Source of the DNA: Penaeus vannamei
Taxonomy: Eukaryota; Arthropoda; Malacostraca; Decapoda; Penaeidae
Assembly: GCF_042767895.1 (NCBI RefSeq)
Contig: NC_091578.1
Location: forward strand, 19,003,439-19,067,438
DNA: 64,000 nt
Direction: 5' to 3'
Part shown: positions 23,031 to 35,400 of the stretch, in pieces
Numbering within the stretch: position 1 is the first letter of the stretch
Layout: every line of letters starts with the position of its first letter
The notes under the pieces: model-generated
The model's input: only the letters and a program-made list of their open reading frames with translations
What the model was told of the DNA's origin: nothing
Database searches by the model: none
Position numbers and translations under genes: made by a program

Positions 23031-26000
23031 ATAATAATCATCATTCAGTCCATTTATAATGAAAAAAAGGCCAGAAGTAATAAAATCCCAAAAGTCGAAA
23101 AACGGCAAAAATCTAGCCTTTTCAGAGAAACGTCGAAAAAAAAAACTTTTCGCTTCTTAATGGTAATTATAAGGATTTTAACATTAATTCAGGTAATTAT
23201 AATGATTTCCATGATGATTCCTTTATTATTGACAATAATGTTGATAATTACGATGATAATGACAATGATAATGACAATAATAATGATAATAATGATAAAG
23301 TCATTATAATAATGGGAATCTTGATAATTACTGCAATAATAGCAATAATTAACTCTATTCCAATAATTTTCATACTAATAATGGCAATATAAATAATAAT
23401 ATCATTATCATTGTCATTATAATTATTATTATTGTCATTATTATTTCTAAGATCATCATTATTGCTATGATCATTATATAAATAGTTATAATAATAAAAA
23501 TAGCAGTAATAATTAGCATAATAATTTTCATAACTGCAATAATGATGATAATATTAATGATATTCATGATGATAATGACTTTAATGACAATAATCATAAA
23601 AATGATGACAGTAATGATAATAATGATGATAATAATCATCATTCAGTCCATTTATAAGGAAATATAGGCCAGAAGCAATAAAATCCCAAAAGTCGAAAAA
23701 AACGGCAAAATCTAGCGTATTACAGCCTTTTGAGAGAAATGTCGAAAAAAAACCCTTTTCGCTTTTTAATGGTAATTATGAGGATTTTACCATTAATACA
23801 GGCAATTATAATGATTTCCATGATGATACCTTTATTATTGACAATAATGATGATAATTATGATGCTAATGACAATGAAAATGACAATAATAATGATAATA
23901 ATGATAAAGTCATAAATGTAATGATAATCTTAATAATTACTGCAATAATAGCAACAATTAACTCTATTCCAATAATTTCCACACTGATAATGGCAATAGA
24001 AATATTAATATCATTATCATTGTCATTATAATGATTATTATTTTCATTAGTATTTCTAAGATCATCATTATTGCTATTATCATTATATAAATATTTATAA
24101 TGATAAAAATATCAATAATAATTAGCATACTAAGTATTATAACTGCAATAATAATGATAATAATAATGATAATAATGATGAAAATGACTATAATGATAAT
24201 AATCATAAAAATGATGACAGTAATGATAATAATGATGATAATAATTATCATTCAGTCCATCTATAATGAAATCAAGGCCAGAAGTAATAAAATCCAAGAA
24301 GTCGAAAAAACGGCAAAATCTAGCCTATTACAGCATTATGAGGGAAACGTCGAAAAAAAAACCTTTTCGCTTTTTAATGATAATTATGAGGATTTTAACA
24401 TTAATTCAGGTAATTATGATGATTTCCCTGATGATTCCTTTATTATTGACAAAAATAATGATAATTATGATAATGACAAAGACAATGACAATACTAATGA
24501 TAATAAGGATAAAGTCATAATTATAATGATAATCTTGATAGTTACTGCAAAAATAGCAATAAATAACACTATTTCAATAATTTCCATACTAATAATGGCA
24601 ATAGAAATAATAATAACATCATCATTGTCATTATAATTATTGCTATTGTCATTATTTCTAAGATCATCATTATTGCTATTATCATTATATAAATAGTTAT
24701 AATGATAAAAATAGCAATAATAATAAGCAAAATAATTATTAAAACTGAAATAATGATGATAATAATAATGATAATCATGATGATAATGACTATAATGATA
24801 ATAATCATAAAAATGATGACAGTAATGATGATAATGATGATACTAATTATCATTCAGTCCATTTATAATGAAATAATGGCCAGAAGTAATAAAATCCCAA
24901 AAGTCGAAAAAAACAGAAAAATCTAGCGTATTACAGACTTTTCAGAGGAACGTTGAAAAAAAAAACTTTTCGCTTTTAATGGTAATTATGAGGATTTTAA
25001 CATTAATTTAGGCAATTATAATGATTTCCATGATGATTCCTTTATTATTAAAAATAATGATGATAATTATTATGATAATGACAATGATGATGACAATAAT
25101 AATGATAATAATGATAAAGTCATAAATATAATGATAATCTCGATAATTACTGCAATAATAGCAATAATTAACTCTATTCCAATAATTTCCATACTGATAA
25201 TGGCAATAGAAATAATAATAACATCATTATCATTGACATTATAATTATTATTATTGTCATTATTTTTTCTAAGATCATTATTGCTATTATCATTATATAA
25301 ATAGTTATAATGATAAAAATGGCAATAATAATTAGCATAATAATTATTATAACTGCAATAATGATGATAATAATGATAATCATGATGATGACTATAATGA
25401 TAATAATCATAAAAATGATGACAGTAATGATAATAATTATGATAATGAGTATCATTCAGTCCATTTATAATGAAATAATGGCCAGAAGTTATAAAATCCC
25501 AAAAGTCGAAAAAACGGCAAAATCTAGCGTATTACAGCCTTTTAAGAGGAACGTCGAAAAAACAACCTTTTCGCTTTTTAATGGTAATTATGAGGATTTT
25601 AACATTAATTCAGGTAATTATGATGATTCCTTTATTATTGACAATAATAATGATAATTATGATGATAATGACAAAGATAATGACAATAATAATAATAATA
25701 AGGATAGTCATAATTATAATGATAATCTTGATAGTTACTGCAATAATAGCAATAATTGACACTATTTCAATAATTTCCATACTAATAATGGCAATAGAAA
25801 TAATAATATCATTATCATTGTCATTGTAATTGTTATTATTGTCATTATTATTTCTAAGATCATCATTATTGCTATTATCATTATAAAAATAGTTATAATG
25901 ATAAAAATATCAATAATAATTAGCATGATAATTATTATAAATGCAATAATGATAATAATAATGATAATCATGATGATAATAACTATAATGACAATAATCA

Positions 26001-26110
26001 TAAAAATGACAGTAATGATAATAATGATGATAATAATTATCATTCAGTCCTTTTATAATGAAATAAAGGCCAGAAGTTATAAAATCCCAAACGTCGAAAA
26101 AAACGCTAGA
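23031..26110 (+). repeat. 0.6-kb satellite array, block 4 (+ orientation): best-ordered units
   Basis: These are the most regular units of the window. The core GGCCAGAAG (or its one-base variant) starts at 23068, 23667, 24276, 24878, 25480 and 26068, giving periods of 599, 609, 602, 602 and 588 bp. They define the unit at about 600 bp: a core of about 150 bp, a purine-rich triplet tract, the conserved CTCTATTCCAATAATTTCC segment, a pyrimidine-rich tract, the bulged hairpin, and a second purine-rich tract ending at TATCATTCAGTCCATTTATA. Confidence 0.93.
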
Positions 26111-26181
26111 TATTGCCGTTTTTTTCGACTTTTGGGATTTTATTACTTCTGGCCTTGATTTCATTATAAATGGACTGAATG
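26041..26181. repeat. Head-to-head switch of satellite orientation (left arm)
   Basis: The + oriented core running to 26105 (AGGCCAGAAGTTATAAAATC, then CCAAACGTCGAAAAAAACG) is followed after about 10 nt by its reverse complement (CCGTTTTTTTCGACTTTTGG, then GATTTTATTACTTCTGGCCT). The arms can be followed at least from 26041 to 26181 with few mismatches, around a centre near 26111. From here to 29986 all units are in - orientation. Confidence 0.92.
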
Positions 26182-29100
26182 ATAATTATTATCATCATTA
26201 TCATCATTACTGTCACCATTTTTATGATTATCATTATAGTCATTATCATCATGATTATCATTATTATTATCATCATTATTGCAGTTATAATAATTATTAA
26301 TCTAATCATTATTGCTATTTTATCATTATAACTATTTATATAATGATAATAGCAATAATGTGAATCTTAGAAATAATAATGACAATAATAATAATTATAA
26401 TGACAATGATAATGATATTATTATTTCTATTGCCATTATTAGTATGGAAATTATTGGAATACAGTTAATTATTGCTATTATTGCAGTAATTATCAAGATT
26501 ATCATTATAATTATGACTTTATCATTATCATTATTATTGTCCTTATCTTTGTCATTATCATCATAATTATCAGCATTATTGTCAATGATAGAGGAATCAT
26601 CATGGAAATCATCATAATTACCTGAATTAATGTTAAAATCCCCATAATTACCATTAGAAAGCGAAAAGGGTTTTTTCGACGATTCTCTCGAAAGGCTGTA
26701 ATTTTATTACTTCTCTCCTTGATTTCATTATATATTGACTGAATGATAATTAGTATCATCATTATTATCATTACTGTCATCATTTTATGATTATTATCAT
26801 TATAGTTATTATCATCATGATTATCATTATTATTATCATCATTATTGCAGTTATGATAATTATTATGCTAATTATTATTGCTATTTTTATCATTATAACT
26901 ATTTATATAATGATAATAGCAATAATAATGATCTTAGAATTAATAATGACAATAATAATAAATATAATGACAATGATAATGATGTTATTATTTCTATTGC
27001 CATTATCAGTATGGAAATTATTGGAATAGAGTTAATTATTGCTATTATTGCAGTAATTTTCAAGATTATCATTATAATTATGACTTTATTATTATCATTA
27101 TTATTGTCATTATCATTGTCATTATCATCATTATTGTCAATAATAAAGGAATCATCATGGAAATCATTATAACTGCCTAAATTAATGTTAAAATTCTCAT
27201 AATTACCATTAAAAAGCGAAAAGTTTTTTTCTCTCAAAGGGCTGTAATAAGCTAGATTTTGCCGTTTTTTCGACTTTTGGGATTTTATTACTTCTGGCCT
27301 TTATTTCATTATAAATTGACTATATAAATATAAATTGATTAAATATAAATTATCATCATTATTATCATTACTGTCATCATTATTATTATTATTATCATTA
27401 TAGTCATTATCATCAAGATTATCATTATTATTATCATCATTATTGCAGTTATTATAATTAGTATGCTAATCATTATTGCTATTTTTATCATTATAACTAT
27501 TTATATAATGATAATAGCAATATTGATGATCTTAGAAATAATTATGACAATAACAATATTTATAATGACAATGATAATGATATTATTATTTCTATTGCCA
27601 TTATTAGTATGGAAATTATTGAAATAGAATTAATTATTGCTATAATTGCAGTAACTATTAAGATTATCATTATAATTATGACTTTATCCTTATTATCATT
27701 ATTATTGTCAATAACTTTGTCATTATCATCATAATTATCATTATTATTGTCAATAATAAAGGAATCATCAGGGAAATCATTATAATTCCCTGAATTAATG
27801 TTAAAATCCTCATAATTACCATTAAAAAGCGAAAAGGTTGTTTTTTCCAACGTTTCTCTCAAAAGGTTGTAATGCGCTGGAATTTGCCGTGTTTTAGGCT
27901 TTTGGGATTTTATAACTTTTGGCCATTATTTCATTATAAATGGACTGAATGATAATTATTTTCATCATTATTATCATTACTGTCAAAATTTTTGTGATTA
28001 TTATCATTATAGTCATTAATTATAGTCAGTTAATTATTGCTATTATTGCAGTATTTATCAAGATTATCATTATTATCGTTATTATTGTCATTATCATCAT
28101 AATTATCATCATTATTGTCAATAATAAAGGAATCATGGAAATCATTATACTTGCCTAAATTAATGTTAAAATCCTCATAATTAAAATTAAAAAGCGAAAA
28201 GATATCAACGTTCCTCTCAAAAGGCTGGAATACGCTAGATTTTGCCGTTTTTTCGACGTTTGGGATTTTATTACTTCAGGCCTTTATTTCATTATAAATG
28301 GACTGAATGATAATTAGTATCATCATTATTATCATTACTGTCATCATTTTTATAATTATTATCATTATAGTCATTGTCATCATGATTATCATTATTATCA
28401 TCATTATTGCAGTTATAATAATTATTATGCTAATTATTGCTATTTTTATCATTACAACTATTTATATAATGATAAGTGCAATAATGATCTTAGAAATAAT
28501 AATGACAATAATAATAATTATAATGACAATGATAATGTCATTATTATTTCTATTGCCATTATTAGTATGGAAATTATTGGAATAGAGTTAATTATTGCTA
28601 TTGCACTAATTCTCAAGATTATCATTATAATTATGACTTTATCATTATTATCATTATTATTGTCATTATCATTGTCATTACCATCATAATTATCATCATT
28701 ATTATCAATAATCAAGGAATCATCAGGGAAATCATCATGGTTACCTGAATTAATGTTAAAATCCTCATAATTACAATTAAAAAGCGAAAAGGGTTTTTTC
28801 GACGTTTCTCTAAAAAGGCTGTAATACGCAAGATTTTGCCGTTTTTTTCGACTTTTGAGATTTTATTACTTCTGGCCTTGATTTCATTATAAATGGACTG
28901 AATGATAAATATTATCATTATTATCATTACTGTCATCATTTTTATGATTATTATCATTATAAACATTATCATCATGATTATCATTATCATTATTATTGAA
29001 GTTATAACGATTATTATGCTAATTATAATTGCTATTTTTATTATTATAACTATTTATATAATGATAAAAGCAATTATGATGATCTTAGAAATAATAATGA

Positions 29101-29986
29101 CAATAATAATAATCCAAATGACAATGATATTATTATTTCTATTGCCATTTTTAGTATGAAAATTATTGGAATAGATTTAATTATTGCTATTATTGCAGTA
29201 ATTATGAAGATTAGCATTATAATTATGACTTTATCATTATTATCATTATTATTGTCATTATCATTGTCATTATCATCATAATTATCATTATTGTCAATAA
29301 TAAAGGAATCATCAGGGAAATCATCTTAATTACCTCAATTAATGCTAAACTCCTCATAATTACCATGAAAAAGCGAAATAGTTTTTTTTCGACGTTTCTC
29401 TCAAAAGGCTGTAATACGCTAGATTTTGCCGTTTTTTCGACTTCTGGGATTTTATTACTTCTGGCCTTTATTTCCTTATTAATGGACTGAATGATGATTA
29501 TTATCATTATTATCATTACTGTCATCATTTTTATGATTATTATCCTTATAGTCATTATCATCATGATTATCAACATTATTGCAGTTATAATAATTATTAT
29601 GCTAATTATTATTGCTTTTTTTTCATTATAACTATTTATATAATGAAAATAGCAATAATGATGATCTTAGAAATAATAATGACAATAATAATAATTATAA
29701 TGACAATGATGGTATTATTATTTCTATTACCATTATCAATATGGAAATAATTGGAATAGAGTTAATTATTACTATCATTGCAGTAATTATCAAGATTAGC
29801 ATTATATTTATGACTTTATCATTATTATCATTATTATTGTCATTATCATTGTCATTATCATCATAATTATCATCATTATTGTCAATAATAAAGGAATCAT
29901 CAGGGAAATCATCATAATTCCCTGAATTAATGTTAAAATCCTCATAATTACCATTAAAAAGCGAAAGGTTTTTTTCGATGTTTCCC
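26112..29986 (-). repeat. 0.6-kb satellite array, block 5 (- orientation)
   Basis: The same satellite is read as reverse complement (TTACTTCTGGCC, TTTGCCGTTTTTTCGACTTT, ACCATTAAAAAGCGAAAAGG). Several units carry internal deletions, for example near 28020, where ATAGTCATT is joined to TAATTATAGTCAG. The block stops abruptly at TCGATGTTTC where the gypsy-type element begins. Its match to 32414-36330 is near perfect apart from triplet-sized indels. No gene is supported. Confidence 0.9.
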
Positions 29987-30019
29987 TGAGCGGCAAGTAG
30001 GAGCGGAGGTGTCAGCTCA

Positions 30020-30376
30020 CTACAACCCCTCCCCCACCCAGGAGAGCGAAGTCCACGACGTCTCATCTGGCTGGCCCTCGAAGTCCAACTGCTCCTCCTG
30101 TCGAGTCCTTCCCACGTCCTCTGCTAGGTCGTTTCTGGGTCCACTCAGCAGGTCACAGGGGCATCTTGAAACGACGTGACGAAGCTCGTCCTGACCCTCC
30201 TTCCCGAAGGTGGCTGTGAAGTCCTCCCGACAGTCCAGGGCGGTGACCTCCTGCTCTCTCAGCATCGTCCCATGGGTGTGATAGGGCCATCCAGAGTCCA
30301 GCAGGTCCTCATCTTCCTCCTCTGACGGGAAGTGTCCAAGGCGACTCAGCACATTTCTTAGGAACCAAAAGCTCAT
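30020..30376 (-). CDS. Open frame in the putative 3' LTR, unknown
   Basis: This 118-codon ATG-initiated frame is rich in Glu, Asp, Arg and Ser (FPSEEEDEDLLDSGW, TALDCREDFTATFGKEGQDE). It has no domain I recognise, no signal peptide and no membrane segment. It lies downstream of the purine-rich tract in the region inferred to be an LTR, so it may be a chance frame. The part repeated after the gap (32087-32379) differs by one residue (Asp to Asn) over about 97 codons. That near-identity follows from the inverted duplication and is not evidence for selection. Confidence 0.25.
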   Translation of the reverse strand: MSFWFLRNVLSRLGHFPSEEEDEDLLDSGWPYHTHGTMLREQEVTALDCREDFTATFGKEGQDELRHVVSRCPCDLLSGPRNDLAEDVGRTRQEEQLDFEGQPDETSWTSLSWVGEGL

Positions 30377-30513
30377 GGTGAACAGCTCAATGCACAGCCT
30401 CAGTGTCGTCTGCTAAGGCTTCATGGTCCAACAAGAGTCTTCTCGAACCACAGGGCATCACAGGCATGGGTCAGGGTGCTGTACATGGCTCACAATCTGA
30501 CAACAGAAAGAAT

Positions 30514-30530
30514 CCCTTCCCAACCCCTTG
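30514..30530 (-). other. Candidate polypurine tract
   Basis: AAGGGGTTGGGAAGGGA on the minus strand lies about 270 bp after the integrase stop and just before TTCTTTCTGTTGTCAG, where a TG-type LTR start could be placed. Position and composition fit the primer for plus-strand synthesis in LTR retrotransposons. The two T inside make it imperfect. Confidence 0.45.
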
Positions 30531-30799
30531 AGTTGCGCTGGCTCATTTATAACGTTAAGAGTTCAAAATATATGACAATTATTGCAAGAAAACTGTATTG
30601 TTTATCAGTGTTTATTAAGATTGCTAGGCATACATGAGGGAGGATAACATGGCTTGTTACAGAAAGAATTCAAACTGGCAAAGACTGGCATAGGGACACA
30701 TACCACAGAGATTAAGATTAAGGTAAACATAAAAGTACTTAAAATATAAAAAGCAGGTAGGTAAAATCCAAAAAGAACTATAAACATATGTACATGAAA

Positions 30800-31585
30800 T
30801 CATTGAGGACTGACAAGGCAGGATGCAAGCAGCATCACTCCTGGCTCAGCCTCCTCATCCAACAATGGATCCACATAATCTGGACCATACTCATCATAAA
30901 GGTCAGGGTATGTGACTTCACCCAAGACCCGAAATGGTTTGATGTCATTTATATGACACTGTCTCTCTGTAAATGGGCGTAAGACATCTTTTAGCAAGAA
31001 AGTTACAGGACCGACTTTCTTTTTAATTCGTGCTGGACCTGCCCACCGTGGGTTAAGCAGCTTATCAGATCCATATTTCTGTACACGGTTCTTGTACAGT
31101 ACAAGGTGCCCTTCCTCAAGAGGCTTTGCTGTTGCTGTCTGCTTATCATAATCTTTCTTCCATCTCTCTCTAGCTGTTCTTGTCGTCTCAAGTGCTACCT
31201 GACGAGCTATCTTCAGAGCTTTATGGAAGGACCTGGATGCATCAGATTTGTAAACCAGGTCATTGGTGAGACCTACAGGAAAGTGGCCATGATGGCCAGT
31301 CATCAGATATAAAGGTTGGTCTCCTGTACTCCGGTGGATTGCACTATTAAGCGCCAGTCTCACTTGCGGTATCAGCTGTTCCCACATACCCGGTGCTGTG
31401 TTAGCAAGGGAAGCTATAGCATCTTTAACAACCCGATTTGTCCGTTCTATCATCCCGTTTGCTTGAGGATGATAGGCTGTAGTTAGAGTGGTCTGTATCT
31501 GCAACAAACGGCAACATTCCTTGAACAGACGGTTGTTAAACTCAGATCCTCCGTCTGTTTGTATGAGACGAGGAGGACCAAATAC
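30800..31585 (-). CDS. Retrotransposon integrase, C-terminal part (partial, 5' end in gap)
   Basis: Integrase inserts the element's cDNA into the genome. The fragment enters from the gap in open frame with FGPPRLIQTDGGSEFNN, where the Asp of TDGG is the second catalytic residue. Next comes TAYHPQANGMIERTNR, whose Glu is the third. Thirty-five residues lie between them, the classic D35E spacing. Downstream, NPRWAGPARIKKKVGPVTFL resembles the GPY/F-type C-terminal module of Ty3/gypsy integrases. The frame then ends at a TGA at 30800 after an acidic tail. The zinc-binding N-terminus and first Asp are not visible. No stop or frameshift interrupts the visible 262 codons, which suggests a fairly recent copy. 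The mirror counterpart is absent, because the right contig starts further downstream in the element. Confidence 0.85.
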   Translation of the reverse strand, partial: VFGPPRLIQTDGGSEFNNRLFKECCRLLQIQTTLTTAYHPQANGMIERTNRVVKDAIASLANTAPGMWEQLIPQVRLALNSAIHRSTGDQPLYLMTGHHGHFPVGLTNDLVYKSDASRSFHKALKIARQVALETTRTARERWKKDYDKQTATAKPLEEGHLVLYKNRVQKYGSDKLLNPRWAGPARIKKKVGPVTFLLKDVLRPFTERQCHINDIKPFRVLGEVTYPDLYDEYGPDYVDPLLDEEAEPGVMLLASCLVSPQ

Positions 31586-31586
31586 A

Positions 31587-32086
31587 NNNNNNNNNNNNNN
31601 NNNNNNNNNNNNNNNNNNNNNNNNNNNNNNNNNNNNNNNNNNNNNNNNNNNNNNNNNNNNNNNNNNNNNNNNNNNNNNNNNNNNNNNNNNNNNNNNNNNN
31701 NNNNNNNNNNNNNNNNNNNNNNNNNNNNNNNNNNNNNNNNNNNNNNNNNNNNNNNNNNNNNNNNNNNNNNNNNNNNNNNNNNNNNNNNNNNNNNNNNNNN
31801 NNNNNNNNNNNNNNNNNNNNNNNNNNNNNNNNNNNNNNNNNNNNNNNNNNNNNNNNNNNNNNNNNNNNNNNNNNNNNNNNNNNNNNNNNNNNNNNNNNNN
31901 NNNNNNNNNNNNNNNNNNNNNNNNNNNNNNNNNNNNNNNNNNNNNNNNNNNNNNNNNNNNNNNNNNNNNNNNNNNNNNNNNNNNNNNNNNNNNNNNNNNN
32001 NNNNNNNNNNNNNNNNNNNNNNNNNNNNNNNNNNNNNNNNNNNNNNNNNNNNNNNNNNNNNNNNNNNNNNNNNNNNNNNNNNNNNN
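31587..32086. other. Assembly gap of exactly 500 N
   Basis: The run of N is exactly 500 long, a typical scaffolding placeholder, so the true distance is unknown. Left of it the sequence ends inside the integrase; right of it the sequence starts inside the downstream end of the same element, on the opposite strand. Confidence 0.98.
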
Positions 32087-32413
32087 ATGAGGACCTGCTG
32101 GACTCTGGATGGCCCTATCACACCCATGGGACGATGCTGAGAGAGCAGGAGGTCACCGCCCTGGACTGTCGGGAGGACTTCACAGCCACCTTCGGGAAGG
32201 AGGGTCAGAACGAGCTTCGTCACGTCGTTTCAAGATGCCCCTGTGACCTGCTGAGTGGACCCAGAAACGACCTAGCAGAGGACGTGGGAAGGACTCGACA
32301 GGAGGAGCAGTTGGACTTCGAGGGCCAGCCAGATGAGACGTCGTGGACTTCGCTCTCCTGGGTGGGGGAGGGGTTGTAGTGAGCTGACACCTCCGCTCCT
32401 ACTTGCCGCTCAG
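32087..32413 (+). mobile_element. End of the Ty3/gypsy-type element, right arm
   Basis: These 327 bp are the reverse complement of 29987-30312 with very few changes. They begin in the middle of the putative LTR frame (ATGAGGACCTGCTGG) and end at CTACTTGCCGCTCA before the satellite. Neither the integrase nor the rest of the element follows, because the contig starts here. Confidence 0.85.
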
Positions 32414-35400
32414 GGAAACATCGAAAAAAACCTTTCGCTTTTTAATGGTAATTATGAGGATTTTAACATTAATTCAGGGAATTATGATGATTTCCCTGAT
32501 GATTCCTTTATTATTGACAATAATGATGATAATTATGATGATAATGACAATGATAATGACAATAATAATGATAATAATGATAAAGTCATAAATATAATGC
32601 TAATCTTGATAATTACTGCAATGATAGTAATAATTAACTCTATTCCAATTATTTCCATATTGATAATGGTAATAGAAATAATAATACCATCATTGTCATT
32701 ATAATTATTATTATTGTCATTATTATTTCTAAGATCATCATTATTGCTATTTTCATTATATAAATAGTTATAATGATAAAAAAGCAATAATAATTAGCAT
32801 AATAATTATTATAACTGCAATAATGTTGATAATCATGATGATAATGACTATAAGGATAATAATCATAAAAATGATGACAGTAATGATAATAATGATAATA
32901 ATCATCATTCAGTCCATTAATAAGGAAATAAAGGCCAGAAGTAATAAAATCCCAGAAGTCGAAAAAACGGCAAAATCTAGCGTATTACAGCCTTTTGAGA
33001 GAAACGTCGAAAAAAAACTATTTCGCTTTTTCATGGTAATTATGAGGAGTTTAGCATTAATTGAGGTAATTAAGATGATTTCCCTGATGATTCCTTTATT
33101 ATTGACAATAATGATAATTATGATGATAATGACAATGATAATGACAATAATAATGATAATAATGATAAAGTCATAATTATAATGCTAATCTTCATAATTA
33201 CTGCAATAATAGCAATAATTAAATCTATTCCAATAATTTTCATACTAAAAATGGCAATAGAAATAATAATATCATTGTCATTTGGATTATTATTATTGTC
33301 ATTATTATTTCTAAGATCATCATAATTGCTTTTATCATTATATAAATAGTTATAATAATAAAAATAGCAATTATAATTAGCATAATAATCGTTATAACTT
33401 CAATAATAATGATAATGATAATCATGATGATAATGTTTATAATGATAATAATCATAAAAATGATGACAGTAATGATAATAATGATAATATTTATCATTCA
33501 GTCCATTTATAATGAAATCAAGGCCAGAAGTAATAAAATCTCAAAAGTCGAAAAAAACGGCAAAATCTTGCGTATTACAGCCTTTTTAGAGAAACGTCGA
33601 AAAAACCCTTTTCGCTTTTTAATTGTAATTATGAGGATTTTAACATTAATTCAGGTAACCATGATGATTTCCCTGATGATTCCTTGATTATTGATAATAA
33701 TGATGATAATTATGATGGTAATGACAATGATAATGACAATAATAATGATAATAATGATAAAGTCATAATTATAATGATAATCTTGAGAATTAGTGCAATA
33801 GCAATAATTAACTCTATTCCAATAATTTCCATACTAATAATGGCAATAGAAATAATAATAACATTATCATTGTCATTATAATTATTATTATTGTCATTAT
33901 TATTTCTAAGATCATTATTGCACTTATCATTATATAAATAGTTGTAATGATAAAAATAGCAATAATTAGCATAATAATTATTATAACTGCAATAATGATG
34001 ATAATAATGATAATCATGATGACAATGACTATAATGATAATAATTATAAAAATGATGACAGTAATGATAATAATGATGATACTAATTATCATTCAGTCCA
34101 TTTATAATGAAATAAAGGCCAGAAGTAATAAAATCCCAAACGTCGAAAAAACGGCAAAATCTAGCGTATTCCAGCCTTTTGAGAGGAACGTTGATATCTT
34201 TTCGCTTTTTAATTTTAATTATGAGGATTTTAACATTAATTTAGGCAAGTATAATGATTTCCATGATTCCTTTATTATTGACAATAATGATGATAATTAT
34301 GATGATAATGACAATAATAACGATAATAATGATAAAGTCATAAATATAATGATAATCTTGATAAATACTGCAATAATAGCAATAATTAACTGACTATAAT
34401 TAATGACTATAATGATAATAATCACAAAAATTTTGACAGTAATGATAATAATGATGAAAATAATTATCATTCAGTCCATTTATAATGAAATAATGGCCAA
34501 AAGTTATAAAATCCCAAAAGCCTAAAACACGGCAAATTCCAGCGCATTACAACCTTTTGAGAGAAACGTTGGAAAAAACAACCTTTTCGCTTTTTAATGG
34601 TAATTATGAGGATTTTAACATTAATTCAGGGAATTATAATGATTTCCCTGATGATTCCTTTATTATTGACAATAATAATGATAATTATGATGATAATGAC
34701 AAAGTTATTGACAATAATAATGATAATAAGGATAAAGTCATAATTATAATGATAATCTTAATAGTTACTGCAATTATAGCAATAATTAATTCTATTTCAA
34801 TAATTTCCATACTAATAATGGCAATAGAAATAATAATATCATTATCATTGTCATTATAAATATTGTTATTGTCATAATTATTTCTAAGATCATCAATATT
34901 GCTATTATCATTATATAAATAGTTATAATGATAAAAATAGCAATAATGATTAGCATACTAATTATTATAACTGCAATAATGATGATAATAATAATGATAA
35001 TCTTGATGATAATGACTATAATGATAATAATAATAATAATGATGACAGTAATGATAATAATGATGATAATTTATATTTAATCAATTTATATTTATATAGT
35101 CAATTTATAATGAAATAAAGGCCAGAAGTAATAAAATCCCAAAAGTCGAAAAAACGGCAAAATCTAGCTTATTACAGCCCTTTGAGAGAAAAAAACTTTT
35201 CGCTTTTTAATGGTAATTATGAGAATTTTAACATTAATTTAGGCAGTTATAATGATTTCCATGATGATTCCTTTATTATTGACAATAATGATGATAATTA
35301 TGATGATAATGACAATGATAATGACAATAATAATGATAATAATAATAAAGTCATAATTATAATGATAATCTTGAAAATTACTGCAATAATAGCAATAATT

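Larger units (their letters stand above)
5000..30312 (+). repeat. Left arm of a ~25-kb inverted duplication
   Basis: The arm carries, in order, satellite, full-length RTE, satellite, truncated RTE, satellite, LTR-like element, satellite, orientation flip, satellite and gypsy end. The same order recurs as reverse complement in 32087 to about 57400. Coordinate sums are about 62,399 near the gap, 62,441 at the LTR-like element and 62,379 at the full-length RTE, so the arms differ only by modest indels. Predicted peptides in many mirrored segments are identical. The outer limit near 5.0 kb is approximate: a shared deletion junction (CTCTAATTATT near 5090) still matches the right arm at about 57300, and similarity is weaker beyond it. 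Confidence 0.93.
29987..31586 (-). mobile_element. 3' part of a Ty3/gypsy-type LTR retrotransposon, cut by the gap
   Basis: On the minus strand the order is: integrase core and C-terminus (31585-30800), a stretch with an AATAAA signal (near 30615), a purine-rich tract (AAGGGGTTGGGAAGGGA, about 30514-30530), then about 520 bp that may be the 3' LTR (from TGTTGTCAGATTG near 30506 to GCCGCTCA at 29988), and then satellite. Gag, protease and RT would lie in the gap or are missing. The LTR limits are inferred from position, since the second LTR is not present for comparison. Confidence 0.7.

Noticed and set aside
23068..26068. Regular repeats as a CRISPR array
   Set aside because: The period is about 600 bp, the intervening sequence is itself repetitive, and the other content is eukaryotic retroelements.
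31483..32223. Frames spanning the N gap
   Set aside because: They exist only because N codons were read through; no sequence supports them.
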